Source: Bacillota bacterium
Lineage (GTDB): Bacteria; Bacillota; UBA4882; UBA8346
Assembly: GCA_023392595.1 (NCBI GenBank)
Contig: JAEVYU010000005.1
Location: 1-64,000 of the forward strand
DNA: 64,000 nucleotides
Direction of reading: 5' to 3'
Position numbers and translations under genes: made by a program. This document shows, piece after piece, positions 14,957 through 23,108 of the stretch. A model generated the notes under the pieces. That model had not been told where the DNA came from, searched no databases, and saw only the letters and a program-made list of their open reading frames with translations. Each line of letters begins with the position of its first letter. The first letter of the stretch is position 1.

Positions 14957-16603
14957 TCATTTATCTACTTTTATCAATACCATTTTTCCCGAACCGATTT
15001 GGTACTGCTTAATCCGCCAGTTTTCAGGGATTTTTCCTTTAAAAGTATTGAAGAATTCTTCAGCCGAAGTAACCATCAAGACTTCATTCGGTTGATTAAG
15101 AAAAGCTTTTACTTCTTGTTCGTTATTGAGAACTGTGTCGAAATAAATACCGTTATAAAAGATGATACCGCTATCGTTGTTAACGCTACCCCATAAGCCG
15201 ACATTCTGGTTTTTGTCTCTCATCTTTGCCAGATCCTCGGCCAAATAACGTTCACTTTTGGAAGGATTTATGGTAGGCATAATGATTCCTTTTACGAATA
15301 AAAGCATTGCGATTGAAAAGCCAACCGTAACTGCGAAAATAAATATTTTCCGTTTTGTGAATATTGAAGTAATGAATAAAACCCCCATGCCCATTAAAAG
15401 CCAAGCGAAATACTTTAACGCGAAAATAAAGCCGGACTTGCTGACCAAAGTGAAATCGGTTGTTTTCTCAATCAAGGTAATTCCTCTTGATGAGATAATG
15501 AGTCCTGCGATGAGCAACAATAACCCAAGGCAAATTGCCGGAATTTTTAAACCCCAAAACGAATTCTCGGGCTTTTCCAGATGTTTTCCAAAAAACCAGG
15601 CGATAATTAGAGCAAAAGCCGGATATAGTTGCAGTAAATAAAGGCCGCGCTTGCTGCCCACGATGCTAAAAATGATGAAAATAGCAATAAACCAGACCGG
15701 CGACAGCTTAACTAGATCGGGGAGTTCGTTTCTTTTTTGATATAAAGAATAAAAAGCAGGGATTATAAAAATTGACCATGGTAAGGCTTCCAGCGGAAAA
15801 GTTGTTAAGTAATAATAGAAGGGTTCTGGGTGCCCTTGAGCCCCGGTTGAATAATCGATGAGCTGATCCAGGATGGTGATTTTGAAGTAACTATAACCAC
15901 CGATTATATATGAGGAAACAACCCACAGGCCGACCACGGCTAAATAGATTAGAAATCCTCTCAACCAAGGAATATTCCGTAATTGTTTCGCCTTTTTCGA
16001 TAACAGAGCAAAGACAATAATGACTACAATCGGTAGTAAAGCCGCCTGGCTTTTGAAAAGAGTCCCTATTCCCATTAAGAAAAATGCCAGGTAACCCTTG
16101 TAAGAAGGTTTACCCTCCGCCAATTGCTCATATAAAAGAATTAAAGCCAGCGTGGTACAGAAAATCAACGGGATATCCAGATTGATCCGCATTGCCAACC
16201 AAAAATAATTCACAGTGGTGGCTAGGATCATTCCGGTGAGTAACCCTACTTTTTTCCCCAACCTGGTACCGAAATAATAGGTTAAGAGGCCAATTAACAA
16301 ACAGGCCAGTATAATCACAGGTAAACGAACCGTTATAACCGTGGTCTTGCCGGCCAATTTAGCAAAGAGGGCTGTTAATCCAAAAAATAGGGGAGGTTTT
16401 TCATAATAGATCTGGTTATTTAAATGAGGAATAACATAATTGCCATTAACCAGCATTTCCCGGGCAACTTCGCCGTAACGCGGCTCATCGGGGGCATTAA
16501 GGTCGTATCCGCCAATATTGAAAATATAAAAACCGAAGGTAATCAGGACTAATATTATACTATAGGAGAAACATTTTTTGTCCCAATTTAAAATTTTTAA
16601 CAA
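14957..16603 (-). CDS. ArnT-like GT-C glycosyltransferase
   Basis: The 548-residue polytopic protein belongs to the PMT/ArnT (GT39/GT83-like) group. The first periplasmic loop carries A-P-D39-E40-P-R-Y-G-E-V-A-R-E-M, the acidic motif of lipid-phosphate-sugar-dependent transferases. About 11-12 membrane spans follow, then a soluble C-terminal domain. ArnT moves an aminoarabinose from undecaprenyl phosphate onto lipid A on the outer face of the inner membrane; other members use different sugars and acceptors. It is the third gene of a tight operon after a DPM-like synthase and a LAB_N protein, which supports a lipid-linked sugar pathway. Confidence 0.82.
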   Translation of the reverse strand: MLKILNWDKKCFSYSIILVLITFGFYIFNIGGYDLNAPDEPRYGEVAREMLVNGNYVIPHLNNQIYYEKPPLFFGLTALFAKLAGKTTVITVRLPVIILACLLIGLLTYYFGTRLGKKVGLLTGMILATTVNYFWLAMRINLDIPLIFCTTLALILLYEQLAEGKPSYKGYLAFFLMGIGTLFKSQAALLPIVVIIVFALLSKKAKQLRNIPWLRGFLIYLAVVGLWVVSSYIIGGYSYFKITILDQLIDYSTGAQGHPEPFYYYLTTFPLEALPWSIFIIPAFYSLYQKRNELPDLVKLSPVWFIAIFIIFSIVGSKRGLYLLQLYPAFALIIAWFFGKHLEKPENSFWGLKIPAICLGLLLLIAGLIISSRGITLIEKTTDFTLVSKSGFIFALKYFAWLLMGMGVLFITSIFTKRKIFIFAVTVGFSIAMLLFVKGIIMPTINPSKSERYLAEDLAKMRDKNQNVGLWGSVNNDSGIIFYNGIYFDTVLNNEQEVKAFLNQPNEVLMVTSAEEFFNTFKGKIPENWRIKQYQIGSGKMVLIKVDK

Positions 16604-16625
16604 ATTAAAATTCCCCTTTCAGAAT

Positions 16626-16880
16626 TTATTGTTTCTTTTCCTTCCAAATTAGGACTAAATTACGAACATAAATCACCGAGCCGGCTAATTGCCCTAAGAT
16701 GAAAACCGGATCCTTTTGATGAATCGAATAAATGAGGAGCACTAAACTCCCGGCAATACTTAAATACCAGAATAATACCGGAATAACGCTTTTCTTTTCT
16801 TTTTCAGATACGAGCCATTGGACAATGAATCGTAATGAAAAAATTGCTTGTCCAATAAAACCAATAATTAGCCAGACCAA
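16626..16880 (-). CDS. Lipid A biosynthesis N-terminal (LAB_N) domain protein
   Basis: This 84-residue membrane protein has three hydrophobic segments with the family motifs G-Q-x-I-F-S-L-R-F-I-V-Q-W and F-W-Y-L-S-I-A-G-S-L-V-L-L. LAB_N occurs alone or fused to lipid-A-disaccharide synthase, and often between a GT2 and an ArnT-like gene as here. It is probably a partner or flippase-like helper for the lipid-linked sugar. The gaps to its neighbours are 16 and 22 bp, which points to translational coupling. Confidence 0.85.
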   Translation of the reverse strand: MVWLIIGFIGQAIFSLRFIVQWLVSEKEKKSVIPVLFWYLSIAGSLVLLIYSIHQKDPVFILGQLAGSVIYVRNLVLIWKEKKQ

Positions 16881-16896
16881 TTCTATTCACCCTTTA

Positions 16897-17610
16897 TTAT
16901 TTGTCTTCCTTGAACCAATAGTTGATTTTCCGTTGTTGCATCCACCTAACGGCTAATGCGTCTTTTAATCCTTTCCACATCCGATTCCCAATACCGTATT
17001 TCGAATGGCCATACCGCCGGGGATAATGAGCCACCGGCACTTCAATCACAGTAAAACCATTCATTTTGGCCAAGGTCGGCAAAAACCGATGCATTCCCTC
17101 AAAGAGATAAAAACTTTTTACAACCTCATTTTTAAATAATTTCAAGGGGCATCCCGTATCGGAAATGCTCTCATGCGTCAACCAATTCCGGATGCCATTA
17201 CCGATTTTGGAAGATATTTTTTTTATCCAGCCGTCTTCACGCTTTGTTCTAATTCCGCATACTACATCATAATCTTTACTGTAGGGAATCAGTTTGAAAA
17301 TATCTTCCGGATCCACCTGTAAATCAGCATCCATAGCGACCACCAACTTTCCGGTCGCCTTGGCAAAACCGGCGGCAAACGCGGCGGTTTGACCGTTATT
17401 TTTGGTAAAGTGATACACCTTGATAACATCAAATTGCAAAGCCAGTTCGTTTAAAATCTCAGAGCTCCCGTCATTACTCCCATCATCGATATAAATGATT
17501 TCAAAAGTGTCGATTTTTCCTTTTAATACATCCAAAATTTTTCCCGTTAGAGGAACCAGATTGTCCCTCTCATTATATACAGGGATAACCATAGAAATTT
17601 CGGTTTGCAA
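16897..17610 (-). CDS. DPM1/ArnC-like polyprenyl-phosphate glycosyltransferase
   Basis: A GT2-family synthase that loads a sugar from a nucleotide donor onto polyprenyl phosphate. It shows I-P-V-Y-N-E-R at the start, D-D-G-S and D-A-D-L-Q (the DxD metal site), and the C-terminal V-P-V-A-H-Y-P-R-R-Y-G-H-S-K-Y motif of DPM-type enzymes. It has no C-terminal membrane spans, unlike ArnC, so it is closer to the soluble DPM1 type. A TTG at 17610 is preferred: GGAGGG at 17618-17623 is seven bases upstream, whereas the ATG at 17625 overlaps that site. First gene of the three-gene operon. Confidence 0.88.
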   Translation of the reverse strand: MQTEISMVIPVYNERDNLVPLTGKILDVLKGKIDTFEIIYIDDGSNDGSSEILNELALQFDVIKVYHFTKNNGQTAAFAAGFAKATGKLVVAMDADLQVDPEDIFKLIPYSKDYDVVCGIRTKREDGWIKKISSKIGNGIRNWLTHESISDTGCPLKLFKNEVVKSFYLFEGMHRFLPTLAKMNGFTVIEVPVAHYPRRYGHSKYGIGNRMWKGLKDALAVRWMQQRKINYWFKEDK

Positions 17611-17662
17611 ATATCTTCCCTCCATTTTTTAAAGAAAATTATTGGTAAAGAGCCTTAGGAAA

Positions 17663-17820
17663 GCTGGGGTGGATGACTACTTACTATTGTTGGAATAGCC
17701 ACGTAATGACTTGTTTTTCCAAAGTGGAAAAACCTCCCGTCCGGATTCTAGATGGAATAGCCGCCCATTTTCATCCTTTAATCCACCCCGGCAATCCACT
17801 GCATTCAAAGCTGTGGATTG
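17663..17820. other. Candidate structured RNA or hairpin element
   Basis: GCTGGGGTGGAT (17663-17674) pairs with ATCCACCCCGGC (17781-17792; one G-T wobble), closing a 106-nt interior. Inside is a perfect 9-bp hairpin, GTTTTTCCA/TGGAAAAAC (17713-17733). A second hairpin, CAATCCAC/GTGGATTG (17792-17820), abuts the closing stem. GGAATAGCC occurs twice inside. The block is non-coding and lies between two divergent genes; strand is not known. Confidence 0.5.
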
Positions 17821-17961
17821 CTATCCCCTCAGCATAACAATTTTGTCTGAAAATTGCCTGAAAATATACTTTAACCTAACAATATCATGGTTTGCCGATA
17901 TCTATCGTAGAAATACGATGGTAAGCAATGAAGAATGATTTTTTGAAGATAACAAGCATAT

Positions 17962-17990
17962 TTTATTATAGCCTGGCTTTATGCTATACT
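17962..17990 (+). promoter_or_regulatory. Promoter of the trmN6-like gene
   Basis: TATACT (17985-17990) has TG one base upstream (extended -10) and TTTATT at 17962-17967 as a weak -35 with 17-bp spacing. A GAAA-capped hairpin (ATCGTA/TACGAT, 17904-17919) lies upstream. Confidence 0.55.
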
Positions 17991-18057
17991 AAAAAGATAA
18001 AGTGGATGTAAAATTTCGCCTTTTGCGTGTTAACTAAATAGTGTTGGAGTGACTCTT

Positions 18058-18831
18058 TTGGATCAGCAATTACTGCAGTTAAAAACAGATGAAAGAATTG
18101 ACCGGCTTGGTTATCATGGCTTACAGATAATTCAAAACCCGGACAAGTTTAAGTTTACGATGGATGCCTTTTTATTGGCATCCTTTATTGATCCAAGGCC
18201 GCTACATAAAATTCTTGATATCGGAAGTGGTGGAGGGGTCTTATCACTATTAATCGCCGGGCAAAGAGAGGTTGCCAAGGTTGAGGGAATCGAGATTCAA
18301 CCCGAATTGGGAGACATGTCCCGCCGCAGTGTGATTCTTAACGGTCTAGAACAAAAAATCAACATTGAAGTTGGAGATCTCAAAGATTTGCCTGCTCCTT
18401 TTTCAGATAATTCCTTTGATTACGTCATCACCAATCCTCCTTTTTTTGAAAAAGACCGGGGAATGGTTTCTGAAAATCTCAGTTTGGCACGGGCCAAGTT
18501 TGAGATTGACTGTACATTGGAGGATGTTGTTGCGGCTGCGGCAAAATGTGTCAAAGGTAACGGCAAAGTGGCCATAATTTATCCCGCGGAGCGGTTAAAC
18601 GATTTGATGGCTATCTTCAACAAACGCCATCTGATGCCGAAACGGATTTGTTTTATTCATCCCAAACCCGGTGAAAAAAGTAATCTGGTTTTGATGGAGG
18701 CAAGGCCGGGAGCAAAAAAGGGCGTGGAGGTTCTTTCTCCGGTTACGATCTATCGGTCCGAAGGGGTGTATACGGACATGATGGAAAAAATATTTCATGG
18801 TTTAAGCTTGCGGGAAATTTTAGCGCAATAA
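18058..18831 (+). CDS. tRNA1(Val) adenine-N6-methyltransferase-like protein
   Basis: A SAM-dependent methyltransferase (257 residues) of the YabB/TrmN6 family, which methylates A37 of tRNA1(Val). It begins with the family's L-G-Y-H-G-L-Q-I-I-Q-N-P-D-K-F-K-F-T-M-D-A segment, then the SAM motif D-I-G-S-G-G-G (54-60). The catalytic N-P-P-F is at 126-129, the signature for exocyclic-amine methylation. TTG at 18058 is the likely start, with GGAG at 18046-18049; a GTG at 18049 overlaps that site. It is monocistronic. Confidence 0.88.
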   Translation: MDQQLLQLKTDERIDRLGYHGLQIIQNPDKFKFTMDAFLLASFIDPRPLHKILDIGSGGGVLSLLIAGQREVAKVEGIEIQPELGDMSRRSVILNGLEQKINIEVGDLKDLPAPFSDNSFDYVITNPPFFEKDRGMVSENLSLARAKFEIDCTLEDVVAAAAKCVKGNGKVAIIYPAERLNDLMAIFNKRHLMPKRICFIHPKPGEKSNLVLMEARPGAKKGVEVLSPVTIYRSEGVYTDMMEKIFHGLSLREILAQ

Positions 18832-19164
18832 AGGTTCTCACTTTTTTTTAAAATCAGGACTTTGGACTTATATAAAATTTGATGTTTTGTCCGATAACTA
18901 AATAAGGCAAGGAAGCTGAAATTTCCGCCAGGGAAGGCGGGTTAAATAGCTTCTGATAGCCATTATCCGATGGATGGAATAAACTTTGAAATAGCTGAAT
19001 CGAAGGCTGAAATTTTAAAATGGTAGAAACGTTTCTCATGGTCTTGGTATGGAAATGGATTTGTGAATCGCGTTCTGCTTAGCTCCAAATGATTATTGAT
19101 ACATTGAATGCCGTTCGAAAAGGCTTAGGAAAGTGTTCCTAAATCAGATTGGAGGAATCATTGA
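18832..19164. other. Gene-poor spacer
   Basis: An AT-rich stretch after the methyltransferase gene. A 61-codon antisense frame here lacks a ribosome site and recognisable content. GGAGGA at 19151-19156 belongs to the small gene at 19165. Confidence 0.4.
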
Positions 19165-19317
19165 ATGGCATCCGAAAAAAGTTATTCAATTGATAATCAG
19201 GAACTCAATAAGATTTTACTTTGTATATTCTGCCGGAATAACTTGAATTGTCGTTTATGGCAAGACGGACGGAAAAATTGTCAGGCTTTTTCAATGGCCA
19301 AAACCACTTTTGATTGA
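19165..19317 (+). CDS. Tiny Cys-rich protein (50 residues)
   Basis: A short frame opened by ATG at 19165 sits eight bases after a strong GGAGGA. It reads M-A-S-E-K-S-Y-S-I-D and ends S-M-A-K-T-T-F-D. The centre has C20-x2-C23, C29 and C39, a spacing compatible with a small zinc knuckle or Fe-S site. I do not recognise the family. Coding support comes from the ribosome site, the cysteine pattern and the lack of any alternative use of the region; comparison with relatives would be decisive. Confidence 0.5.
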   Translation: MASEKSYSIDNQELNKILLCIFCRNNLNCRLWQDGRKNCQAFSMAKTTFD

Positions 19318-19528
19318 TCAAAAATCCTTGGCTTGTCAACTGCGGAAGTATCTGGATTTTCTGCTATTTTTCCCTAAAGTAAATTAAACATTTTTTTCTG
19401 GAACAAATCGCTTTTTTGTTGTAATATTAATTAAGGTTATGATTTATGGCTAGACTTGAGTCGTTTGTTTTGGCAATTTTGGTTTATGTTAATCATTAAA
19501 AGGATCCCTAATCTCAAGGAGAGTAATA

Positions 19529-19897
19529 ATGGGAAATAGAATATTGCTGGTTGACGATGCGATGATTATTCGCATGATTTTGCGCAAAATTTTGACCGAA
19601 GCCGGTTTTGAGATTGCCGGAGAGGCTTCCAATGGTACCGAAGCAATTCGGAAATACCAGGAATTGAGGCCTGATTTGGTGACAATGGATATTACCATGC
19701 CGGAGATGGGCGGGATTAAGGCGCTTAAATCCATCCGGGAAATTGACCCCGAAGCCAAAGTCATTATTTGTTCGGCCATGGGCCAAAAGTCCCTGATTAT
19801 TGAGGCTATGGAGGCCGGCGCGGTTAATTTTCTCGCCAAACCCTTTGATGAGGAAAAGGTCGTTGAGACTGTCCGCAAGACTTTGCAATCCCAGTGA
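19529..19897 (+). CDS. CheY-like stand-alone response regulator
   Basis: A 122-residue receiver domain with D9-D10, phospho-acceptor D54 in T-M-D-I-T-M-P-E-M-G-G, S82 in C-S-A-M-G and K104 in A-K-P-F. There is no output domain. The sequence is closest to the CheY type, with M-G-Q and the helix-5 signature A-V-N-F-L-A-K-P-F, so it probably signals by protein-protein contact, as in chemotaxis. No kinase or chemotaxis gene is nearby. The upstream AAGGAGAG is a good site, and a terminator overlaps its stop. Confidence 0.92.
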   Translation: MGNRILLVDDAMIIRMILRKILTEAGFEIAGEASNGTEAIRKYQELRPDLVTMDITMPEMGGIKALKSIREIDPEAKVIICSAMGQKSLIIEAMEAGAVNFLAKPFDEEKVVETVRKTLQSQ

Positions 19898-19914
19898 AGA
19901 TTGCAAAGTCTTTT
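19879..19914 (+). terminator. Rho-independent terminator overlapping the cheY-like stop
   Basis: GACTTTGCAATC (19879-19890), inside the last codons, pairs perfectly with GATTGCAAAGTC (19899-19910), followed by TTTT. Confidence 0.85.
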
Positions 19915-20366
19915 CATTTATCCAATAATAATTTAGCCCCGGCAACCATTAAGACAATGCCACCCAGCTTACAAAGATTAAACGGCAGCTTTTCCATGCC
20001 GAACCACCCAAAATGGTCAATGGCATAGGCTGCTAATAATTGAGCCGCAATAATCGCAGTGGTAGCTACTCCAACCCCCAGTTTGGGAATGCTGAAGGTA
20101 ACACCGAAAATAATGCCTACTCCTATCGGACCTCCAAGCCAGGCAAACCAGGGCGCTTCTCCGGCCTTTGAAAAACTGCCGTTCCCTAAAGTGAGCAATA
20201 AGGCGCCGGCTGTCACCACTCCCACTAAATGGACGGCAAAAGTACTCTCCAGTAAACCAATGACTTTTCCGAGCACACTATTGAAAGTCCCTTGAATTGC
20301 CATAAGGACCCCCGATAAAGCTGCCAGAATTAAAAATATGATCCGGTTGCTCATCTTTAGCGTCAA
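19914..20366 (-). CDS. DMT-family transporter, YdcZ/DUF606 type
   Basis: The 150-residue protein has five hydrophobic spans, the size of a half-length drug/metabolite transporter. It carries the YdcZ-family pattern: an N-terminal A-A-L-S-G-V-L-M-A-I-Q-G-T-F-N-S, then W-L-G-G-P-I-G-V. Half-size members are thought to work as dimers; the substrate is unknown. The start may be TTG (20366), with GGAAA just upstream, or ATG (20354). It is convergent with the CheY-like gene and shares its terminator region. Confidence 0.85.
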   Translation of the reverse strand: MTLKMSNRIIFLILAALSGVLMAIQGTFNSVLGKVIGLLESTFAVHLVGVVTAGALLLTLGNGSFSKAGEAPWFAWLGGPIGVGIIFGVTFSIPKLGVGVATTAIIAAQLLAAYAIDHFGWFGMEKLPFNLCKLGGIVLMVAGAKLLLDK

Positions 20367-20475
20367 GATTTCCTTTCATTTTCTTCGATCTTGCGTTTTA
20401 TTTATTCTGACCCCGGAGAGAGTTTCATATTCAGGTTGTGCCCGAGCATAAAATTTACAATGCGGGAGTAAGGGG

Positions 20476-21225
20476 GTGAAGTTCTTGCCATTGTTAAATG
20501 CGACCATATTGGGATTTGTGGTCGGAATCTCGGGAACATTGATAGGCGGATTAATGGTTTTATACCGTTTCAGCCGTAAATTATCCACTCAAAGCTGGCT
20601 ATTAGGCCTCTCCGGGGGGATCATGTCGGCGGTCGTTATATTGGATCTTTGGCCCGAGGCTTTGCATTTTGGGGGCATCGTGCCGACCTTGATTGGAACG
20701 GGTACCGGAATTTTGCTTGTCCAGTATTTTGATAAGTTTTTACGGCTGGTTCCCTGGTACCGCCGGCATCAATTTTCGAAATTGGTTCAGGTTGGAATTA
20801 TGCTGGGAGTCGGTATCGGCATTCACAATTTTCCGGAAGGAGTCGCCCTGGGAACCACTTATATCGCCAATTCCAATATAAGTAATTGGCTAAGTATCGC
20901 CCTGCTCATGGGTATTCACAACATTCCGGAGGGAATGGTGATGAGCGCTGCTTTTAAATTGGGAAAGGTCAAGTCTTTCAGTATTTTTCTTAGCCTGGTG
21001 CTTGTTGAATTTCCAATGGCCTTCGGCGCAACTGTGGGAGCGCTTTTGGGGGGGATTTCCTCGGGTATGATATCGTTTTCGCTAGGTTTTGCGGGAGGAG
21101 CGATGATATTTTTGGTTGGAAAGGAACTGCTTCCCACAGCAAAAAAGTTGGCCGGTTTGATTTGGGTTAGCTATGGATTTGCTGTGGGAATTTTCCTGGG
21201 GATGCTTCTCATTCGTTTTACTTAA
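20476..21225 (+). CDS. ZIP-family divalent metal transporter
   Basis: The 249-residue polytopic protein has both ZIP metal-site helices: H117-N-F-P-E-G and H148-N-I-P-E-G. They form the binuclear transport site for zinc, iron or related metals. About eight spans are present. The bacterial family (ZupT/GufA-like) imports metals. The start is GTG at 20476 or TTG at 20485; AAGGGGG sits upstream of both. It is divergent from the DMT gene. Confidence 0.9.
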   Translation: MKFLPLLNATILGFVVGISGTLIGGLMVLYRFSRKLSTQSWLLGLSGGIMSAVVILDLWPEALHFGGIVPTLIGTGTGILLVQYFDKFLRLVPWYRRHQFSKLVQVGIMLGVGIGIHNFPEGVALGTTYIANSNISNWLSIALLMGIHNIPEGMVMSAAFKLGKVKSFSIFLSLVLVEFPMAFGATVGALLGGISSGMISFSLGFAGGAMIFLVGKELLPTAKKLAGLIWVSYGFAVGIFLGMLLIRFT

Positions 21226-21244
21226 GGGTTAGAACCCACCGGGT

Positions 21245-22840
21245 TCAGCCGGCGGTAGTGGAGTCTTTTACTTCATTATTTTTTTTGAGTAAAATACCGT
21301 ATTCAATGCTGTCAACCAGAGCCTCCCAAGAAGCTTCAATAAGGTTCTCAGAAACACCGACAGTACCCCAGGAAGTCTCTCCATCGGAACTTTCGATTAA
21401 AACGCGAACCTTTGCTGCAGTTCCGCGGTTTTCATCCATGACCCGGACTTTATAGTCAATCAGATCAATGTCGCCTATCTCAGGGTAGAAACGATGCAGC
21501 GCTTTACGGATAGCGGAGTCAAGAGCGTTTACCGGGCCATCCCCCTCAGCGGCGGTGATTTCATGTTCGTCGCCAACCTTAACTTTGATGGTCGCTTCGG
21601 TCAAAACGGGCTGATCACCGCGTTTTTCAACAATGATCCGGAAACCATCCAGTGTAAAAGCTTTTTCATACATGTCAAAAGCTTTTTTAATCAATAAGTC
21701 AAAGGAGGCTTCGGCGGCTTCAAACTGATATCCCAAGTTTTCAAGGTCCTTTAAATGGTTGGTTAATTTCAAAATCTGGGGATCATTTTTTTTGGTTTCA
21801 GGGACTATTTCTCTCACTCTATTCAAAATGGTGCTTCGACCGGCTTGGTCCGAGAGCAGGAAACGGCGCTCATTACCGACCGATTCGGGATGAATATGTT
21901 CAAGCGCCAGCGGATTCTTCAGAATGGCGTCCACATGAGTGCCTGCCTTATGAGCGAAAGCGGAAGCCCCCACGTAAGGTTGCCTTTCATCATGGTGAAG
22001 GTTGGTCAATTCAGAAATATATTTGGAAGTTTCGGTTATGAGTCGCAGGTTGTTCTTGATGTTGGTATCATAACCTAATTTAAGAACTAAGGTAGGGATA
22101 ATCGTAGAGAGGTTTGCATTGCCGCAACGTTCCCCATATCCATTGAATGTTCCCTGAACATGAGATGCGCCTGCCTGGATTGTCATGAGCGAAGAAGCAA
22201 CGGCGACTCCCGCATCGTTGTGAAAATGAACGCCCAGCGGAATTTTTAATTCTTGCCGTACCTTGTTGAAAATTTCCAGAACCTGCATCGGTAAAGTGCC
22301 GCCATTGGTGTCGCACAAGACAAGGGTTGAGGCGCCACCTCTGTAGGCCGCTTTTAAGGTCTCCATAGCGTATTCCGGGTTTGCCAAATAGCCGTCAAAA
22401 AAGTGCTCCGCATCATAAATCACTTCCCGGTCATGCTCTTTTAAGTAGGCCACCGAATCCTCGATCATAGCCAAATTATCGGCCAGGCTAACTTTTAAAA
22501 CATCCAGGGCGTGCAAATCCCAGCTTTTTCCGAAGATGGTGATGACAGGAGTTCCGGTCGCCAACAAATTATGTAAGGTCTGATCATCCTTTGGAGAATT
22601 ACAGGCATGCCGGGTGCTCCCAAAAGATGCCAACTTAGCATGTTTAAGTTTTAGATTGATGCCTTGTTTGTAAAATTCCAGATCTTTTGAATTGGAACCA
22701 GGCCACCCACCTTCAATATAATCGATACCCAACTGATCTAATTTTCTTACGATGCGAAGTTTATCATCGGCAGAAAAGAAAACGCCTTCCCCTTGGGCTC
22801 CATCCCGCAAAGTAGTATCATAGATAACGATTTTAGGCAT
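21245..22840 (-). CDS. cimA: (R)-citramalate synthase
   Basis: A 531-residue member of the LeuA/CimA (DRE-TIM) family. It starts with I-Y-D-T-T-L-R-D-G-A-Q-G-E-G and has V-H-F-H-N-D-A-G-V-A-V-A (metal-site His) and G-E-R-C-G-N-A-N-L. A C-terminal regulatory LeuA_dimer domain covers about residues 395-520. The E-G-V-F-F-S-A-D-D-K variant of the N-terminal motif fits citramalate synthase rather than isopropylmalate synthase. It condenses pyruvate and acetyl-CoA for threonine-independent isoleucine synthesis. The ATG at 22840 is preferred over an overlapping GTG at 22852. Monocistronic here. Confidence 0.9.
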   Translation of the reverse strand: MPKIVIYDTTLRDGAQGEGVFFSADDKLRIVRKLDQLGIDYIEGGWPGSNSKDLEFYKQGINLKLKHAKLASFGSTRHACNSPKDDQTLHNLLATGTPVITIFGKSWDLHALDVLKVSLADNLAMIEDSVAYLKEHDREVIYDAEHFFDGYLANPEYAMETLKAAYRGGASTLVLCDTNGGTLPMQVLEIFNKVRQELKIPLGVHFHNDAGVAVASSLMTIQAGASHVQGTFNGYGERCGNANLSTIIPTLVLKLGYDTNIKNNLRLITETSKYISELTNLHHDERQPYVGASAFAHKAGTHVDAILKNPLALEHIHPESVGNERRFLLSDQAGRSTILNRVREIVPETKKNDPQILKLTNHLKDLENLGYQFEAAEASFDLLIKKAFDMYEKAFTLDGFRIIVEKRGDQPVLTEATIKVKVGDEHEITAAEGDGPVNALDSAIRKALHRFYPEIGDIDLIDYKVRVMDENRGTAAKVRVLIESSDGETSWGTVGVSENLIEASWEALVDSIEYGILLKKNNEVKDSTTAG

Positions 22841-23108
22841 TGAGAGGATCACTTCCTTTGTTTTGGTAATGTTTTATGTAAGACATATCAAAAGATTTTA
22901 AACCAATGAGATTGAATGGGTACTTAGCGATAATTGGCCCGCCGGGATAAAACCATTTTCCCGCCGGAATTGCAACCAAGTTAAGAAGATAATTAAAATA
23001 TATTGTAAACTTGATAAACCCGAAAGTCAATTGTTTTTACTAAGACGGGGCTAAAAAGTGACACCTTCCCGGAAACCTTAACATAGAGTATTATCCGGGG
23101 GTATTTTG

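Noticed and set aside
18854..19039. 61-codon minus-strand frame
   Set aside because: No ribosome site and no recognisable content.
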